Positions 36,259-45,017 of a DNA stretch of 64,000 bases are shown one piece after another (the first letter of the stretch is position 1; the number at the start of each line of letters is the position of its first letter). The position numbers and the translations under genes are program-made. The notes under the pieces were generated by a model. It was not told the DNA's origin. It saw only the letters and a list, made by a program, of their open reading frames with translations, and searched no databases. Source of the stretch: Bacteroidia bacterium (GTDB lineage Bacteria > Bacteroidota > Bacteroidia > Chitinophagales > Chitinophagaceae); assembly GCA_030429205.1 (NCBI GenBank), contig JAUICZ010000007.1, forward strand, positions 1-64,000, read 5' to 3'.

Positions 36259-36837
36259 TTATTTGGCAAAAAGCATTCTGTAGTCTGTTTTAATTTTACC
36301 TGAAGAAATATCGTTCAACTTCTTCTTTATTAACCTCTTTTTCAAAGGCTTTAAATAGTCAATAAACAGTTTGCCGTCTATGTGATCGTACTCATGTAGT
36401 ATAACACGCGCAGTAATACCGCTAAACTCTTCTTCATGCTCGTTGAACTGCTCATCCATAAAACGAAGTTTTACCGTCTCGTACCTACTTACGTCTTCTC
36501 TAACTTTTGGTATGCTTAAGCACCCTTCGTTATACAACCACGGTTCTCCACCTTCTTCTACAATATGCGCGTTGACGAACGCTCTTTTCACAGGTTTTTC
36601 ATTTGGGTAATCCTGCTTGTCCTGATCATCAAAATTTTCAACTATTTGCTCTGTATCTACCAGAAATAATCTGATAGGCTTATTTATTTGCGGCGCAGCC
36701 AGACCAACACCATTACTATTATACATAGTATCCCACATATCACTGATCAGTTTCTCCAGATCAGGATAGTCAGCATCTATATCTTCGCACATTTTTCTCA
36801 ACACCGGATGCCCGTAGGCTACAACAGGTAAAATCAT
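36259..36837 (-). CDS. def: Peptide deformylase
   Basis: 192-aa metalloenzyme that removes the formyl group from nascent N-terminal methionine. The three motifs are intact: GVGLAAPQI (about 44-52), EGCLSIP (with the metal cysteine) and HEYDHIDG (metal histidines and catalytic glutamate). Slightly longer than the E. coli enzyme, with insertions around residues 73-90. Located between ruvX and the sigma gene on the same strand, 33 bp after ruvX. Confidence 0.96.
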   Translation of the reverse strand: MILPVVAYGHPVLRKMCEDIDADYPDLEKLISDMWDTMYNSNGVGLAAPQINKPIRLFLVDTEQIVENFDDQDKQDYPNEKPVKRAFVNAHIVEEGGEPWLYNEGCLSIPKVREDVSRYETVKLRFMDEQFNEHEEEFSGITARVILHEYDHIDGKLFIDYLKPLKKRLIKKKLNDISSGKIKTDYRMLFAK

Positions 36838-36870
36838 TAATTAAACTTTTAGAAGCTGCAAATTTAAGGA

Positions 36871-37284
36871 TTAGTGACGGCTTTGCAGGTATTCTTGCAG
36901 AATAATGGTAGCAGCAACGGTATCTACGTTCTCTTTTTTCTGCCTATCCTTCTTTTTCATACCCATTTCAACCATCGCCAGAGAGGCCATTTTAGATGTC
37001 AGGGTCTCGTCTACTTTCTCTATTTCAAGGTCGGGGAATACGTTTTTGTACTTGCCAATAAACTTATCTACCAACGGGGTAGCATCTGTAGGGCTATCAT
37101 CAAGATTCAAAGGATAACCAATCAGCACCTTCTCTACCTCATTCTCTTTTATATAGTTTTTTAAATACCCTATCAGTTCTTTTGTTTCTACAGTACCAAT
37201 TGCTGTTGCAATTATCTGCATAGGGTCTGACGCGGCCAGCCCTGTTCTTTTCTTTCCGTAATCTATTGCCAGTATTCTTGCCAC
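36871..37284 (-). CDS. ruvX: Putative pre-16S rRNA nuclease / YqgF-family resolvase
   Basis: 137-aa RNase H-fold protein of the YqgF/RuvX family, implicated in 16S rRNA 5' maturation and earlier proposed as a Holliday junction resolvase. Signatures: ILAIDYGKKRTGLAASD at 4-20, VEKVLIGYPLNLDD near 50-63 and DETLTSKMA near 90. The start is GTG, overlapping the last base of the dnaG stop (TAGTG), which points to translational coupling. Confidence 0.92.
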   Translation of the reverse strand: MARILAIDYGKKRTGLAASDPMQIIATAIGTVETKELIGYLKNYIKENEVEKVLIGYPLNLDDSPTDATPLVDKFIGKYKNVFPDLEIEKVDETLTSKMASLAMVEMGMKKKDRQKKENVDTVAATIILQEYLQSRH

Positions 37285-39227
37285 TATGCTTTTTTAGTAT
37301 TTTTCTTAAATATCATGGTACCTGTTTTTTTCAGTATCTCTTTCTCCGCATCTTTCAGTTGCAGGTATTTGGTCATTAAAGCGATATACCTGGTTTCTTC
37401 TTTTTCAGTCTTTAGTCGTTTAGAGATCTCGTCTATCACCAGTATTAACTTCTTCAACTCAAAATAGGTCAATGCACTATCTACCTCATTAATATAATTC
37501 TGCTCGCCGTTTAGCGTTTCTATACCATATATATCTTTCCAGTTATGGCTGATGTCGCTGCGGGTTTGTAATAGTGTTGCCAGTTTTGTTTGCATGGCCG
37601 GCTCAGGAAATGTATTGAAGAAGTTTACCGTAGGCAGCTTACCATTTTCTATTTCGTACGCATAGTAACTATCGAATACTACCCGTGCCATCTCTTGTTC
37701 TATCAAATCCGGGTCTATACGCTCTTCAATCAGTGCAGCAACATTATCATAACCTTCATATTCTTTTTCACCATGTTCTATCAACACCCTTACCAGCTCC
37801 CATTCCTGTTCTTCCTCTTCAGGCGGCGCCAGTACATCTTGTGGCTGTTCTACATACTCTTGTGGTGCCGGTGCTTTTTCAGCATCTCTATTTTTTTGCC
37901 TGCGCTCCTGCTCCAGTCGTTCGCGAATGTATTTATTCACCAGGTTCACCATGCCGGAAGGGTCTACTTCCAACTTCTCTGACGCCAGCTTTATATAGTG
38001 ATCTTGCAGTGCAAAATCTTCTGTTTTATTGATGCGACCGATGCTTTCTGCGATCTCATTCACCAATTTCGACTTCTGTACCGGGTCGTCTCCTACTTCT
38101 TTCAAGCCCACATCCAGCCTGAAACCTATAACATCTTTTTTATTCTCTTTTACAAACTCATGAAAACGAGAAGCACCTGATTTTTGAATAAAACTATCAG
38201 GATCCTCACCATCGGGCAGTAATACAAGCTTCACATTAAAGCTTTGTTCCAATGCCAGATCCAAACCTCGTAAAGCAGCTTTTACTCCGGCAGCATCACC
38301 ATCATATAGTATCGTAAGATTCTTTGTTAGCTGACCTATCAATCTCAACTGGCCTTCAGTTAAAGAAGTACCGCTACTGGCCACTACATTTTCTACCCCA
38401 CCCTGATGTAAGGATATAACATCAGTATAGCCCTCTACCAAAAAACACTCGTCATTCCTTGATATAGTTTGACGCGACTGGTGCATACCATACAACACAC
38501 GGCTTTTTACATACAGCTCATTTTCCGGAGTGTTGATGTACTTAGGTGCCTTGTCTGTCTTCTTCAAAATACGTGCACCAAAACCCAGTACACGCCCCGT
38601 CATACTCTGTATGGGAAATATCACACGGCCATGATAAACATCGTAGTGCTTCGCATTTCGTTGTTTGATCAGCCCTGCTTTCTCCAGCAGTTCGGCACTA
38701 TACCCCTTCTCGATGGCAGCTTTTGCAAAAACATCGTAACCATCGGGACAATAGCCCAGTTTAAACTTATCTATTGTTTCTTTTGTATAGCCTCTTTGCT
38801 TGAAGTATGAGCCACCTATCGTTTGTCCTTCTTCCTCGTTTAGTAGATAGTCGTAAAAATATTCTGATGCAAACTCATTAACGATCCTCAAGCTTTCTTC
38901 GGCCAGTTGTTTCTCTTTCTGCTCGGGAGTTTTTTCAGTTTCCTCAACCTCAATATTGTAATAGCTCGCCAACCACTTGATCGCCTCGGGATAGGTAAGC
39001 TTTTCGTGTTCCTGTATGAAGGTCACTACATTACCACCCTTACCGCAGCCAAAACATTTATAAATGCCCTTTGCCCCGGATACATAGAATGACGGAGTTT
39101 TCTCGTTATGAAAAGGGCAATTAGCAATATGGTTTGCCCCTCTTTTTTTCAATCGCACAAACTGCCCCACCACGTCAATTATATCTGCGCGATCCATCAC
39201 CTCTTGTATCGATTGTTGTGCGATCAT
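37284..39227 (-). CDS. dnaG: DNA primase
   Basis: 647-aa bacterial primase that makes RNA primers at the replication fork. CHC2-type zinc ribbon with C37, H40, C58 and C61, then the primase core with Toprim ECFLVEGYTDVISLHQGG (about 260-278) and LYDGDAAGVKAA (about 310). The C-terminal helicase-interaction region after residue 430 starts with an acidic and proline-rich linker. Length is normal for Bacteroidota. It lies 26 bp after a secreted-protein gene and not in the common rpsU-dnaG-rpoD order. Confidence 0.97.
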   Translation of the reverse strand: MIAQQSIQEVMDRADIIDVVGQFVRLKKRGANHIANCPFHNEKTPSFYVSGAKGIYKCFGCGKGGNVVTFIQEHEKLTYPEAIKWLASYYNIEVEETEKTPEQKEKQLAEESLRIVNEFASEYFYDYLLNEEEGQTIGGSYFKQRGYTKETIDKFKLGYCPDGYDVFAKAAIEKGYSAELLEKAGLIKQRNAKHYDVYHGRVIFPIQSMTGRVLGFGARILKKTDKAPKYINTPENELYVKSRVLYGMHQSRQTISRNDECFLVEGYTDVISLHQGGVENVVASSGTSLTEGQLRLIGQLTKNLTILYDGDAAGVKAALRGLDLALEQSFNVKLVLLPDGEDPDSFIQKSGASRFHEFVKENKKDVIGFRLDVGLKEVGDDPVQKSKLVNEIAESIGRINKTEDFALQDHYIKLASEKLEVDPSGMVNLVNKYIRERLEQERRQKNRDAEKAPAPQEYVEQPQDVLAPPEEEEQEWELVRVLIEHGEKEYEGYDNVAALIEERIDPDLIEQEMARVVFDSYYAYEIENGKLPTVNFFNTFPEPAMQTKLATLLQTRSDISHNWKDIYGIETLNGEQNYINEVDSALTYFELKKLILVIDEISKRLKTEKEETRYIALMTKYLQLKDAEKEILKKTGTMIFKKNTKKA

Positions 39228-39253
39228 GTATTCTGTAAAATTAACAAAGGGCT

Positions 39254-40168
39254 TTAATATACTATTGTTGTAGTAAATTTTACACGCTCTCTTTTTTGTG
39301 TAAACACGTGCCAGTTACCGTCATACTCAATTTTTACGGGAACAAGTTTCCCCCAAATCTGACGAGTACGCACTTTCATATCCACATCAAAATCATATAG
39401 CAACGTACTGTATTTTAAAGAGTAGTCGCGTGCAACAATAGAGTAGTCTGTTTTCCTGAACCAGGTAACCAACTGCTTGTAAACTACATCATCTTTATAC
39501 TCTGGTTTAGGAGTTGCCGAAAACACATAACAGTCTATACCCTTATACTTATCAGAGCTTAGCTTAAAGTTGTACATCTTTGCAATGTCTTCTTTAAAAA
39601 CAGCTGCTTTGTCGCCCATGAAAGGTACCCCTTCTATTTTACTACCGGGGTTAAATATCAGATGCTTCAGCTTAGATTTATTCTGTTCGAGTGTACTATT
39701 ATCTTTCGGCTCCATTGCCCCTGCTACTATATCACTCTCATCACATACCGTGTCTTTTATGAAAAATAAATAGTCGTACAGCTCTGCAGTATAATAGCGG
39801 TGCTCGCCATTGTTTTTATAGTAGTTGCCGGTTACTTTTTCATTCGCAATCTCCATAGTGCGGCAATCTCCAAAACGCTTTTGTTTTGATGTACTGTAGT
39901 AGCTTGCCTTTATACTACCATTACTATTCAACACCATTAACCTGTTTGTAGCATTATACTCGAACATATGCATGCTCTTAAATGCCTTGTAGAAGGTAGT
40001 ATCATTTTGCACTCGCTCAATAAAACCTTTCAGATCCCAGCCTCCTTTGCGTGCAGACACGACCACTTCATCCATCTCAATAGGATATTTAAATATGCTG
40101 GTATCTTCTTCCTGAGCAAAAGAAGGTATAGTATACACTACTAGCAATATGAAAAGGCCAACTCTCAC
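39254..40168 (-). CDS. Secreted protein of unknown function
   Basis: 304 aa, GTG start immediately after the ispD stop (TAAGTG). An N-terminal signal peptide (about 1-18, cleavage after SFAQ) is followed by a beta-rich domain. Residues 32-45 (MDEVVVSARKGGWD) recall the start of a TonB-plug-like or carboxypeptidase-regulatory segment, but the rest does not match a family I know. Probably periplasmic or surface located. Its place between ispD and dnaG, with no gaps, implies co-transcription only. Confidence 0.65.
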   Translation of the reverse strand: MRVGLFILLVVYTIPSFAQEEDTSIFKYPIEMDEVVVSARKGGWDLKGFIERVQNDTTFYKAFKSMHMFEYNATNRLMVLNSNGSIKASYYSTSKQKRFGDCRTMEIANEKVTGNYYKNNGEHRYYTAELYDYLFFIKDTVCDESDIVAGAMEPKDNSTLEQNKSKLKHLIFNPGSKIEGVPFMGDKAAVFKEDIAKMYNFKLSSDKYKGIDCYVFSATPKPEYKDDVVYKQLVTWFRKTDYSIVARDYSLKYSTLLYDFDVDMKVRTRQIWGKLVPVKIEYDGNWHVFTQKRERVKFTTTIVY

Positions 40169-40837
40169 TTATCTGTTTTTCAGTACTATTTCTGCTATTT
40201 GAAGATCTTCAGGTGTCGTTAATTTCATATTATTCTTCTCGCCCTCTACTAAGTACACTTCTTTACCATATGCCTCCACTACAGTAGCTTCATCGGTAAA
40301 TGTTTCGCTATACTCTTGCTCAAAAGCAGATAGTATCACTTCTGTTCTGAAAGTTTGAGGGGTTTGTATACTGCGTAAACTATTTCTGTCAATAGGTTTA
40401 CTGTTTTCACCATCCAGCATTCTGATACTATCAGTGATATTGATGGCCGGTATCGCACTTCCTTTTTGTATCGCCTGCTCGTAGCACCTTTGTATCAATT
40501 CAGTTGATAATAATGGTCGTACTCCGTCGTGCACAAAAACAACAGCCCCTTCTTCAATGGTCTTCAACCCATTTTGCACACTATGAAAACGGGTTGCTCC
40601 TCCTGCAACGATCGTTACATCCAAACCTCCTTCAAACTCTTGTAACACCATTTGAGCATAGCTCATCTGTGCTTCCGGCAATACCAATACAATATTCATA
40701 TCCCTGTAAGCATCAACAAACGCTTTTATGGTATAATAAAGGATGGGCTTACCATTCAACGGTAAAAACTGTTTGGGCACAGCCATGCCCATGCGCACAC
40801 CTTTACCACCCGCAACTATTACTGCATACTTTTTCAT
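40169..40837 (-). CDS. ispD: 2-C-methyl-D-erythritol 4-phosphate cytidylyltransferase
   Basis: 222-aa IspD, third enzyme of the MEP isoprenoid pathway, coupling MEP with CTP. The CTP-binding loop VAGGKGVRMGMAVPKQFLPL (about 9-28) carries the essential Arg and Lys, HDGVRPLLS lies near 104-112, and TDEATVVEAYG near 181-191. A full -7 element precedes the ATG by only 8 bp. First gene of the leftward operon through dnaG to the anti-sigma gene. Confidence 0.95.
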   Translation of the reverse strand: MKKYAVIVAGGKGVRMGMAVPKQFLPLNGKPILYYTIKAFVDAYRDMNIVLVLPEAQMSYAQMVLQEFEGGLDVTIVAGGATRFHSVQNGLKTIEEGAVVFVHDGVRPLLSTELIQRCYEQAIQKGSAIPAINITDSIRMLDGENSKPIDRNSLRSIQTPQTFRTEVILSAFEQEYSETFTDEATVVEAYGKEVYLVEGEKNNMKLTTPEDLQIAEIVLKNR

Positions 40838-40845
40838 TAGTGCTT

Positions 40846-40853
40846 CAAAATTA
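40846..40853 (-). promoter_or_regulatory. -7 element of the ispD operon
   Basis: Minus-strand TAATTTTG matches TAnnTTTG and lies 8 bp before the ispD ATG, so the leader would be only a few nucleotides. No convincing -33 element is seen. Confidence 0.45.
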
Positions 40854-40883
40854 ATCGAAGTTTCGGAATGTCTTTAGACAACT

Positions 40884-40908
40884 ACGCCTCCGCATAATGC
40901 GGAGGCGT
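40884..40908 (-). terminator. Hairpin between nusG and ispD
   Basis: A perfect 11-bp stem ACGCCTCCGCA / TGCGGAGGCGT encloses a 3-base loop, 24 bp after the nusG stop. There is no clear U-run on the minus strand, so termination may be incomplete, or the hairpin may protect the 3' end of the nusG mRNA. Confidence 0.6.
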
Positions 40909-40931
40909 AATATTATTAAGTATTGTTCTTA

Positions 40932-41543
40932 TTATGCTATTTTTTCTACCTGCATGTAGTTCAGCTCTACCGGTGTAGCACGTCCGAAGATCTTCACCAC
41001 TACTTTCAGTTTCTTCTTCTCTTCGTTCACTTCTTCTACAGTACCGTTAAAGTCGTTGAATGGTCCATCTGTAATACGTACAGTTTCCCCAACAATGTAT
41101 GGTTCTGCATACCCGATACCCTGCTCGCTTACTTCGTCCATCTTACCGAACATCTTGTTCACTTCTGATTTACGTAAAGCAGTAGGATTATCTTTTCCTA
41201 AGAAATGTATTACGTTGGTTGTGTTACGGATAGTCTGTATCATGTCTCCATGAAGTTTACCATCTTCCGCTTCCAACATCAAATATCCCGGAAATAATAT
41301 TTTTTCTCTTAAAACTTTCTTACCAGACTGTACTTTAAACACCTTTTCTACCGGGCAAAGAACTTGTAATACACTTTTTTCCCAACCTTGTATCTGGATC
41401 TCTTTGTCCAAATACTCTTTCACTTTCTTTTCTTTACCACTGATAACGCGCAGTACGTACCATTTTGTTTCCTTTTCAGGTTTTGGTTTTGCAGCTGGTT
41501 GCTGCTCCTCATTCTGCTCGTTTGTTGTCACTTCTTCTGTCAT
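40932..41543 (-). CDS. nusG: Transcription termination/antitermination factor NusG
   Basis: 203 aa. A charged, low-complexity N-terminal tail (1-26) precedes the NGN domain ([19 protein letters not shown] onward) with [10 protein letters not shown], and a C-terminal KOW domain starts at about 150 ([20 protein letters not shown]). NusG binds RNA polymerase and couples transcription to ribosomes or Rho. It follows secE by 11 bp. The usual downstream ribosomal genes rplK-rplA are absent; ispD follows. Confidence 0.96.
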   Translation of the reverse strand: MTEEVTTNEQNEEQQPAAKPKPEKETKWYVLRVISGKEKKVKEYLDKEIQIQGWEKSVLQVLCPVEKVFKVQSGKKVLREKILFPGYLMLEAEDGKLHGDMIQTIRNTTNVIHFLGKDNPTALRKSEVNKMFGKMDEVSEQGIGYAEPYIVGETVRITDGPFNDFNGTVEEVNEEKKKLKVVVKIFGRATPVELNYMQVEKIA

Positions 41544-41554
41544 TGGTTGAAGTT

Positions 41555-41749
41555 TTATCCTAAAATACTGTACAAGAACTTCATTACGCGCTCAGACGCA
41601 ACGTCCATACCTAAGATCAATAGGGTCATGATGGCTAGTGCTACCAGTACAATTACTGTAGTTTGTTGCAGCTCGCTCCAAGTTGGCCACGACACTTTGT
41701 GTACCAACTCGTCATACGCTGACTGAACATAAGATCCGAATTTACTCAT
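41555..41749 (-). CDS. secE: Preprotein translocase subunit SecE
   Basis: 64 aa from the ATG at 41749 (MSKFGSYVQSAYDELVHKVSWP); a TTG two codons upstream is not needed. Short single-TM SecE of the usual non-enterobacterial type: an amphipathic helix with VSWPTWSELQQTT, then one membrane helix (about 32-54). It stabilises SecY in the Sec translocon. Lies between tRNA-Trp and nusG, as is common in bacteria. Confidence 0.92.
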   Translation of the reverse strand: MSKFGSYVQSAYDELVHKVSWPTWSELQQTTVIVLVALAIMTLLILGMDVASERVMKFLYSILG

Positions 41750-41777
41750 ATACAACCTGTTATGTTGTTAATCTTTG

Positions 41778-41848
41778 CACGGGCACCTGGATTCGAACCA
41801 AGATCAATGGTTTTGGAGACCACTATTCTACCGTTGAACTATGCCCGT
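41778..41848 (-). tRNA. tRNA-Trp (CCA)
   Basis: 71-nt cloverleaf on the minus strand: acceptor ACGGGCA/TGCCCGT, discriminator G, TTCGAAT T-loop and anticodon loop CTCCAAA with anticodon CCA. No CCA tail is encoded. Immediately upstream of secE. Confidence 0.95.
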
Positions 41849-41871
41849 AAAAAAAAGCCCCCTATCGGGGC
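41849..41871 (-). terminator. Terminator after the aminotransferase gene
   Basis: Minus-strand GCCCC/GGGGC stem (41857-41861 with 41867-41871) followed directly by a run of eight T (41849-41856 region). It would end the leftward transcript of the class V aminotransferase just before tRNA-Trp, so tRNA-Trp-secE-nusG must have another promoter or rely on read-through. Confidence 0.75.
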
Positions 41872-41946
41872 GTATGCAAAAGTAAGAAAATAATCGATTA
41901 AAAGTACAAATTACCCCTATAAGTATATGAACACATACAGCAAAGT

Positions 41947-43014
41947 TTACAGCTTCTGTAAACAAGCTACCAGTTTCACTATCTCAGCCTCTGTATTATG
42001 GTAATGCAGTCCAAAACGTATATTACCACCTCTTTGTGCAGCCACAATATTTGCTTCATTCAGCTTCTGCCACAAACCGTTATCATCTTTCAAAAAAACA
42101 ATCGACGAGCGATTATTCATTGATTTTGGGCCTACTAACGTCGCATTCGTCTTCTCTAGCTCATCTATTAATAGCTTTGTTAGTTTGTTGTTATGCCCCT
42201 CTATATTCTGTACTCCATATTCCAGCTTATGCTCCAATGCTGCGTACAATACAGTAAATGCATGCAAACTGATATGTCCGGGTTCAAAACTTTTGACGGA
42301 GGGGATGTACTTCCAATCTTCACCTACCTGTTGGTAGCTGTTATGTCCACCAATAGCCGGTGTATATCGTTCAAGAAAAGAAGGTGCTACATACATTATT
42401 CCATTACCAAAGCCTGCATTCATCCATTTGTAGTTACTGGCTATAAAAACATCTACACCCAACACAGAAATATCAATATCTATCGCTCCTAAGCTTTGTG
42501 TGGCATCAACAATAAATATGACGTTGTTCTCTTTACACAAATTACCTACCTCTTGTATATCCAACTTGTAGCCCGAAAGCCACTGTACATGACTGATGGC
42601 CACCACATCTACTTCTTTTCTTACTATCTTATTTTTCAGGGTATTCACATCTATCTCAAAACCATCCGTATCATCTACCCAAGAAATATCAAAACCGTTT
42701 ATAATAAAAGGCTCTGTTAAAGATGGATAATCGTTTTTATAGAGCAACACTTTTTCTGTACCCGTTAATGTTTGGACAATACCATTCATACCCCATGAGA
42801 AATTGGGCAACAATGCTATGTGCTGTTCGGGAGCGTTTAAAAAGGTTGCAACTTTTGTTCTGAGCTTTGGTTCAAAGGTTTCTCTCCACTCCATAGCAGA
42901 GGTACTGGCATCAGTAGCGAAAGAGCTGTTTAGTTCATTTGCCTGTCGGGTAAATTCCTCGGGTAGTAATCCTGTAGCAGACGTGTTAAGATATACGATA
43001 TCTGAATTGTTCAT
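41947..43014 (-). CDS. Class V aminotransferase (cysteine desulfurase-like fold)
   Basis: 355-aa PLP-dependent enzyme of fold type I. The PLP-lysine is in SNYKWMNAGFGNG (about 192-204), the PLP-aspartate in IVDATQSLGAID (about 168-179), and VAISHVQWLSGY is the preceding strand. No conserved catalytic cysteine loop of NifS/IscS is obvious, so it is better called a class V aminotransferase of unknown substrate. It lies between tuf and tRNA-Trp with a terminator on each side, an unusual position. Confidence 0.85.
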   Translation of the reverse strand: MNNSDIVYLNTSATGLLPEEFTRQANELNSSFATDASTSAMEWRETFEPKLRTKVATFLNAPEQHIALLPNFSWGMNGIVQTLTGTEKVLLYKNDYPSLTEPFIINGFDISWVDDTDGFEIDVNTLKNKIVRKEVDVVAISHVQWLSGYKLDIQEVGNLCKENNVIFIVDATQSLGAIDIDISVLGVDVFIASNYKWMNAGFGNGIMYVAPSFLERYTPAIGGHNSYQQVGEDWKYIPSVKSFEPGHISLHAFTVLYAALEHKLEYGVQNIEGHNNKLTKLLIDELEKTNATLVGPKSMNNRSSIVFLKDDNGLWQKLNEANIVAAQRGGNIRFGLHYHNTEAEIVKLVACLQKL

Positions 43015-43058
43015 GGTTCAAAAATACGACTATAGTTTTAGGTGACATGACGTAAAAG

Positions 43059-43090
43059 AAAAACAGTCCCGCAAATGCGGGACTGTTTTT
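43059..43090 (-). terminator. Terminator of tuf
   Basis: A 14-bp perfect stem AAAAACAGTCCCGC / GCGGGACTGTTTTT encloses a 4-base loop, with a T-run on either strand, 32 bp downstream of the tuf stop codon. Confidence 0.92.
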
Positions 43091-43121
43091 AATATCAAGA
43101 CAGCTATGTGCTGTACTTATC

Positions 43122-44309
43122 TTATTTGATGATCTCTGTAACCTGACCTGCACCTACTGTACGGCCACCTTCACGGATCGCAAACTTAAGACCTTTTTCC
43201 ATCGCGATTGGAGCGATTAGATTTACAGTCAAGTTAACGTTATCACCAGGCATTACCATCTCAACGCCATCCGGTAGCATACACTCACCAGTTACGTCAG
43301 TAGTACGGAAGTAGAACTGAGGACGGTATTTGTTGAAGAATGGAGTGTGACGTCCACCCTCTTCTTTACTTAGTACGTAAACTTCACCTTTGAACTCTGT
43401 GTGAGGAGTGATACTGTTTGGCGCACAGATAACCATACCACGTTTGATATCTTTTTTATCGATACCACGAAGAAGGATACCAGCGTTATCACCAGCTTCA
43501 CCACGATCCAATAATTTACGGAACATCTCAACACCAGTACAAGTAGAAGTCATTGGTTTTTCGTTGAAACCAACGATCTCAACGTTGTCACCAACTGTGA
43601 TCACACCACGCTCGATACGACCTGTAGCAACTGTACCACGACCAGTGATCGTAAATACGTCCTCTACAGACATCAAGAATGGTTGGTCAACTGCACGTGG
43701 AGGAAGAGGAATGTACTCATCAACCGCTTTCATTAGCTCAAGTACTTTATCAACCCACTCTTTTTCACCAGCTAATGCACCAGTTGCAGAACCTTGGATG
43801 ATTGGAGTATTATCTCCATCATAATCGTAAGAGCTTAATAGCTCACGGATTTCAAGTTCAACTAGTTCAAGAAGTTCAGCATCATCAACAAGATCTACCT
43901 TGTTCATGAAAACTACTATACGAGGAACACCTACCTGACGAGCAAGAAGGATGTGCTCTTTTGTTTGAGGCATTGGACCATCAGTAGAGGCAACCACCAA
44001 GATAGCACCGTCCATTTGAGCCGCACCTGTAATCATGTTCTTCACATAGTCAGCGTGACCCGGACAGTCAACGTGCGCGTAGTGACGTGTTTCTGTTTGG
44101 TACTCAACGTGTGCAGTGTTGATCGTGATACCACGCTCTCTTTCTTCAGGCGCACCATCGATCTCATCATATCCTTTCTTCTCAGAAAGTCCTTGTTCTG
44201 AAAGGATTGTTGTGATTGCTGCAGTTAATGTTGTTTTACCATGGTCAACGTGGCCAATGGTACCAATGTTTACGTGGGGTTTCTCCCGATTAAAGGTCTC
44301 TTTTGCCAT
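43122..44309 (-). CDS. tuf: Translation elongation factor Tu
   Basis: 395-aa EF-Tu, which brings aminoacyl-tRNA to the ribosome as a GTP complex. G1 GHVDHGKT (19-26), RGITI in switch I, G3 DCPGHADY (about 81-88), G4 NKVD (about 136-139) and all three domains are intact. Codon use is strongly biased, as expected for a highly expressed gene. Downstream of four tRNA genes, probably in one transcript, and ended by a strong hairpin. Confidence 0.98.
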   Translation of the reverse strand: MAKETFNREKPHVNIGTIGHVDHGKTTLTAAITTILSEQGLSEKKGYDEIDGAPEERERGITINTAHVEYQTETRHYAHVDCPGHADYVKNMITGAAQMDGAILVVASTDGPMPQTKEHILLARQVGVPRIVVFMNKVDLVDDAELLELVELEIRELLSSYDYDGDNTPIIQGSATGALAGEKEWVDKVLELMKAVDEYIPLPPRAVDQPFLMSVEDVFTITGRGTVATGRIERGVITVGDNVEIVGFNEKPMTSTCTGVEMFRKLLDRGEAGDNAGILLRGIDKKDIKRGMVICAPNSITPHTEFKGEVYVLSKEEGGRHTPFFNKYRPQFYFRTTDVTGECMLPDGVEMVMPGDNVNLTVNLIAPIAMEKGLKFAIREGGRTVGAGQVTEIIK

Positions 44310-44397
44310 TTTTATTTCTTTTAAGAGATGTTGTTAATATGTTTCTTAATATAATTGACGGCTATGAGCCTGTTCAATACTTTAGTTATTTCTCTTG

Positions 44398-44469
<72 letters not shown>

Positions 44470-44559
44470 ATATCTTCCTCACAAACCTTTTTCAACAGCA
44501 CCTTATAAACTACAATAGTTCACCCGGCCAAGCCTGATGAACAAGTTTTTTACAAGTTG

Positions 44560-44632
44560 AGCGGGAGACGAGGTTCGAACCCGCGACCTACAGCTTGGAA
44601 GGCTGTCGCTCTACCAGCTGAGCTACTCCCGC
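44560..44632 (-). tRNA. tRNA-Gly (TCC)
   Basis: 73-nt minus-strand cloverleaf: acceptor GCGGGAG/CTCCCGC, D-arm GCTCAGCTGGTAGAGC, anticodon loop CTTCCAA (TCC) and TTCGAAC T-loop. Confidence 0.96.
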
Positions 44633-44642
44633 TTGTACAATG

Positions 44643-44725
44643 TGGGCAGAAGAGGATTCGAACCTCTGAAGTCGAAAGACAGCAGATTTACAGTCTGCCC
44701 CCGTTGGCCGCTTGGGTATCTGCCC
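44643..44725 (-). tRNA. tRNA-Tyr (GTA)
   Basis: 83-nt minus-strand tRNA with the long variable arm of class II: acceptor GGGCAGA/TCTGCCC, discriminator A, anticodon loop CTGTAAA (GTA) and TTCGAAT T-loop. Confidence 0.96.
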
Positions 44726-44775
44726 GCCGGATTTCTTTAAGAGTAAATATTGTACAAATTATACTCTCAAAAGAG

Positions 44776-44848
44776 AGCCGCTTGCAGGACTCGAACCAGC
44801 GACCTATTGATTACAAATCAATTGCTCTACCAACTGAGCTAAAGCGGC
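44776..44848 (-). tRNA. tRNA-Thr (TGT)
   Basis: 73-nt minus-strand cloverleaf: acceptor GCCGCTT/AAGCGGC, D-arm GCTCAGTTGGTAGAGC, anticodon loop TTTGTAA (TGT) and TTCGAGT T-loop. First gene of the tRNA-tuf operon. Confidence 0.96.
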
Positions 44849-44852
44849 TTAT

Positions 44853-44884
44853 CTATTTAAAGAACTCCCCCGTTTCTGACGGGA
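44853..44884 (-). promoter_or_regulatory. Leader hairpin and boxA-like element of the tRNA-tuf operon
   Basis: Just downstream of the promoter the minus strand has a CCCGT/ACGGG hairpin (44866-44884 region) followed by GTTCTTTAAATA, similar to boxA. The same promoter-boxA order is seen at the left edge of the window, consistent with antitermination of stable-RNA transcripts. Confidence 0.4.
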
Positions 44885-44887
44885 TTG

Positions 44888-44918
44888 CAAAAGTATGTAA
44901 CAAATTGATTTTTGCAAA
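44888..44918 (-). promoter_or_regulatory. Promoter of the tRNA-tuf operon
   Basis: Minus-strand TTTG (44915-44918), 19-nt spacer, TACTTTTG (44888-44895): a perfect Bacteroidota consensus, with A/T tracts upstream. Transcription starts about 35 nt before tRNA-Thr(TGT). Confidence 0.85.
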
Positions 44919-45017
44919 CTTTTTTTAGCACATTTTTAAAGTTCTTGAAAACTGTCTATTCTGCTGCCCTAAACCAATAGCGGATATTTTGCATGTGTTC
45001 TTGACAACACGAAAACG

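Noticed and set aside
40873-40888. 16-bp sequence TTTAGACAACTACGCC also at 52076-52091
   Set aside because: One exact 16-mer match is about what chance gives in 64 kb; flanking sequences are unrelated.
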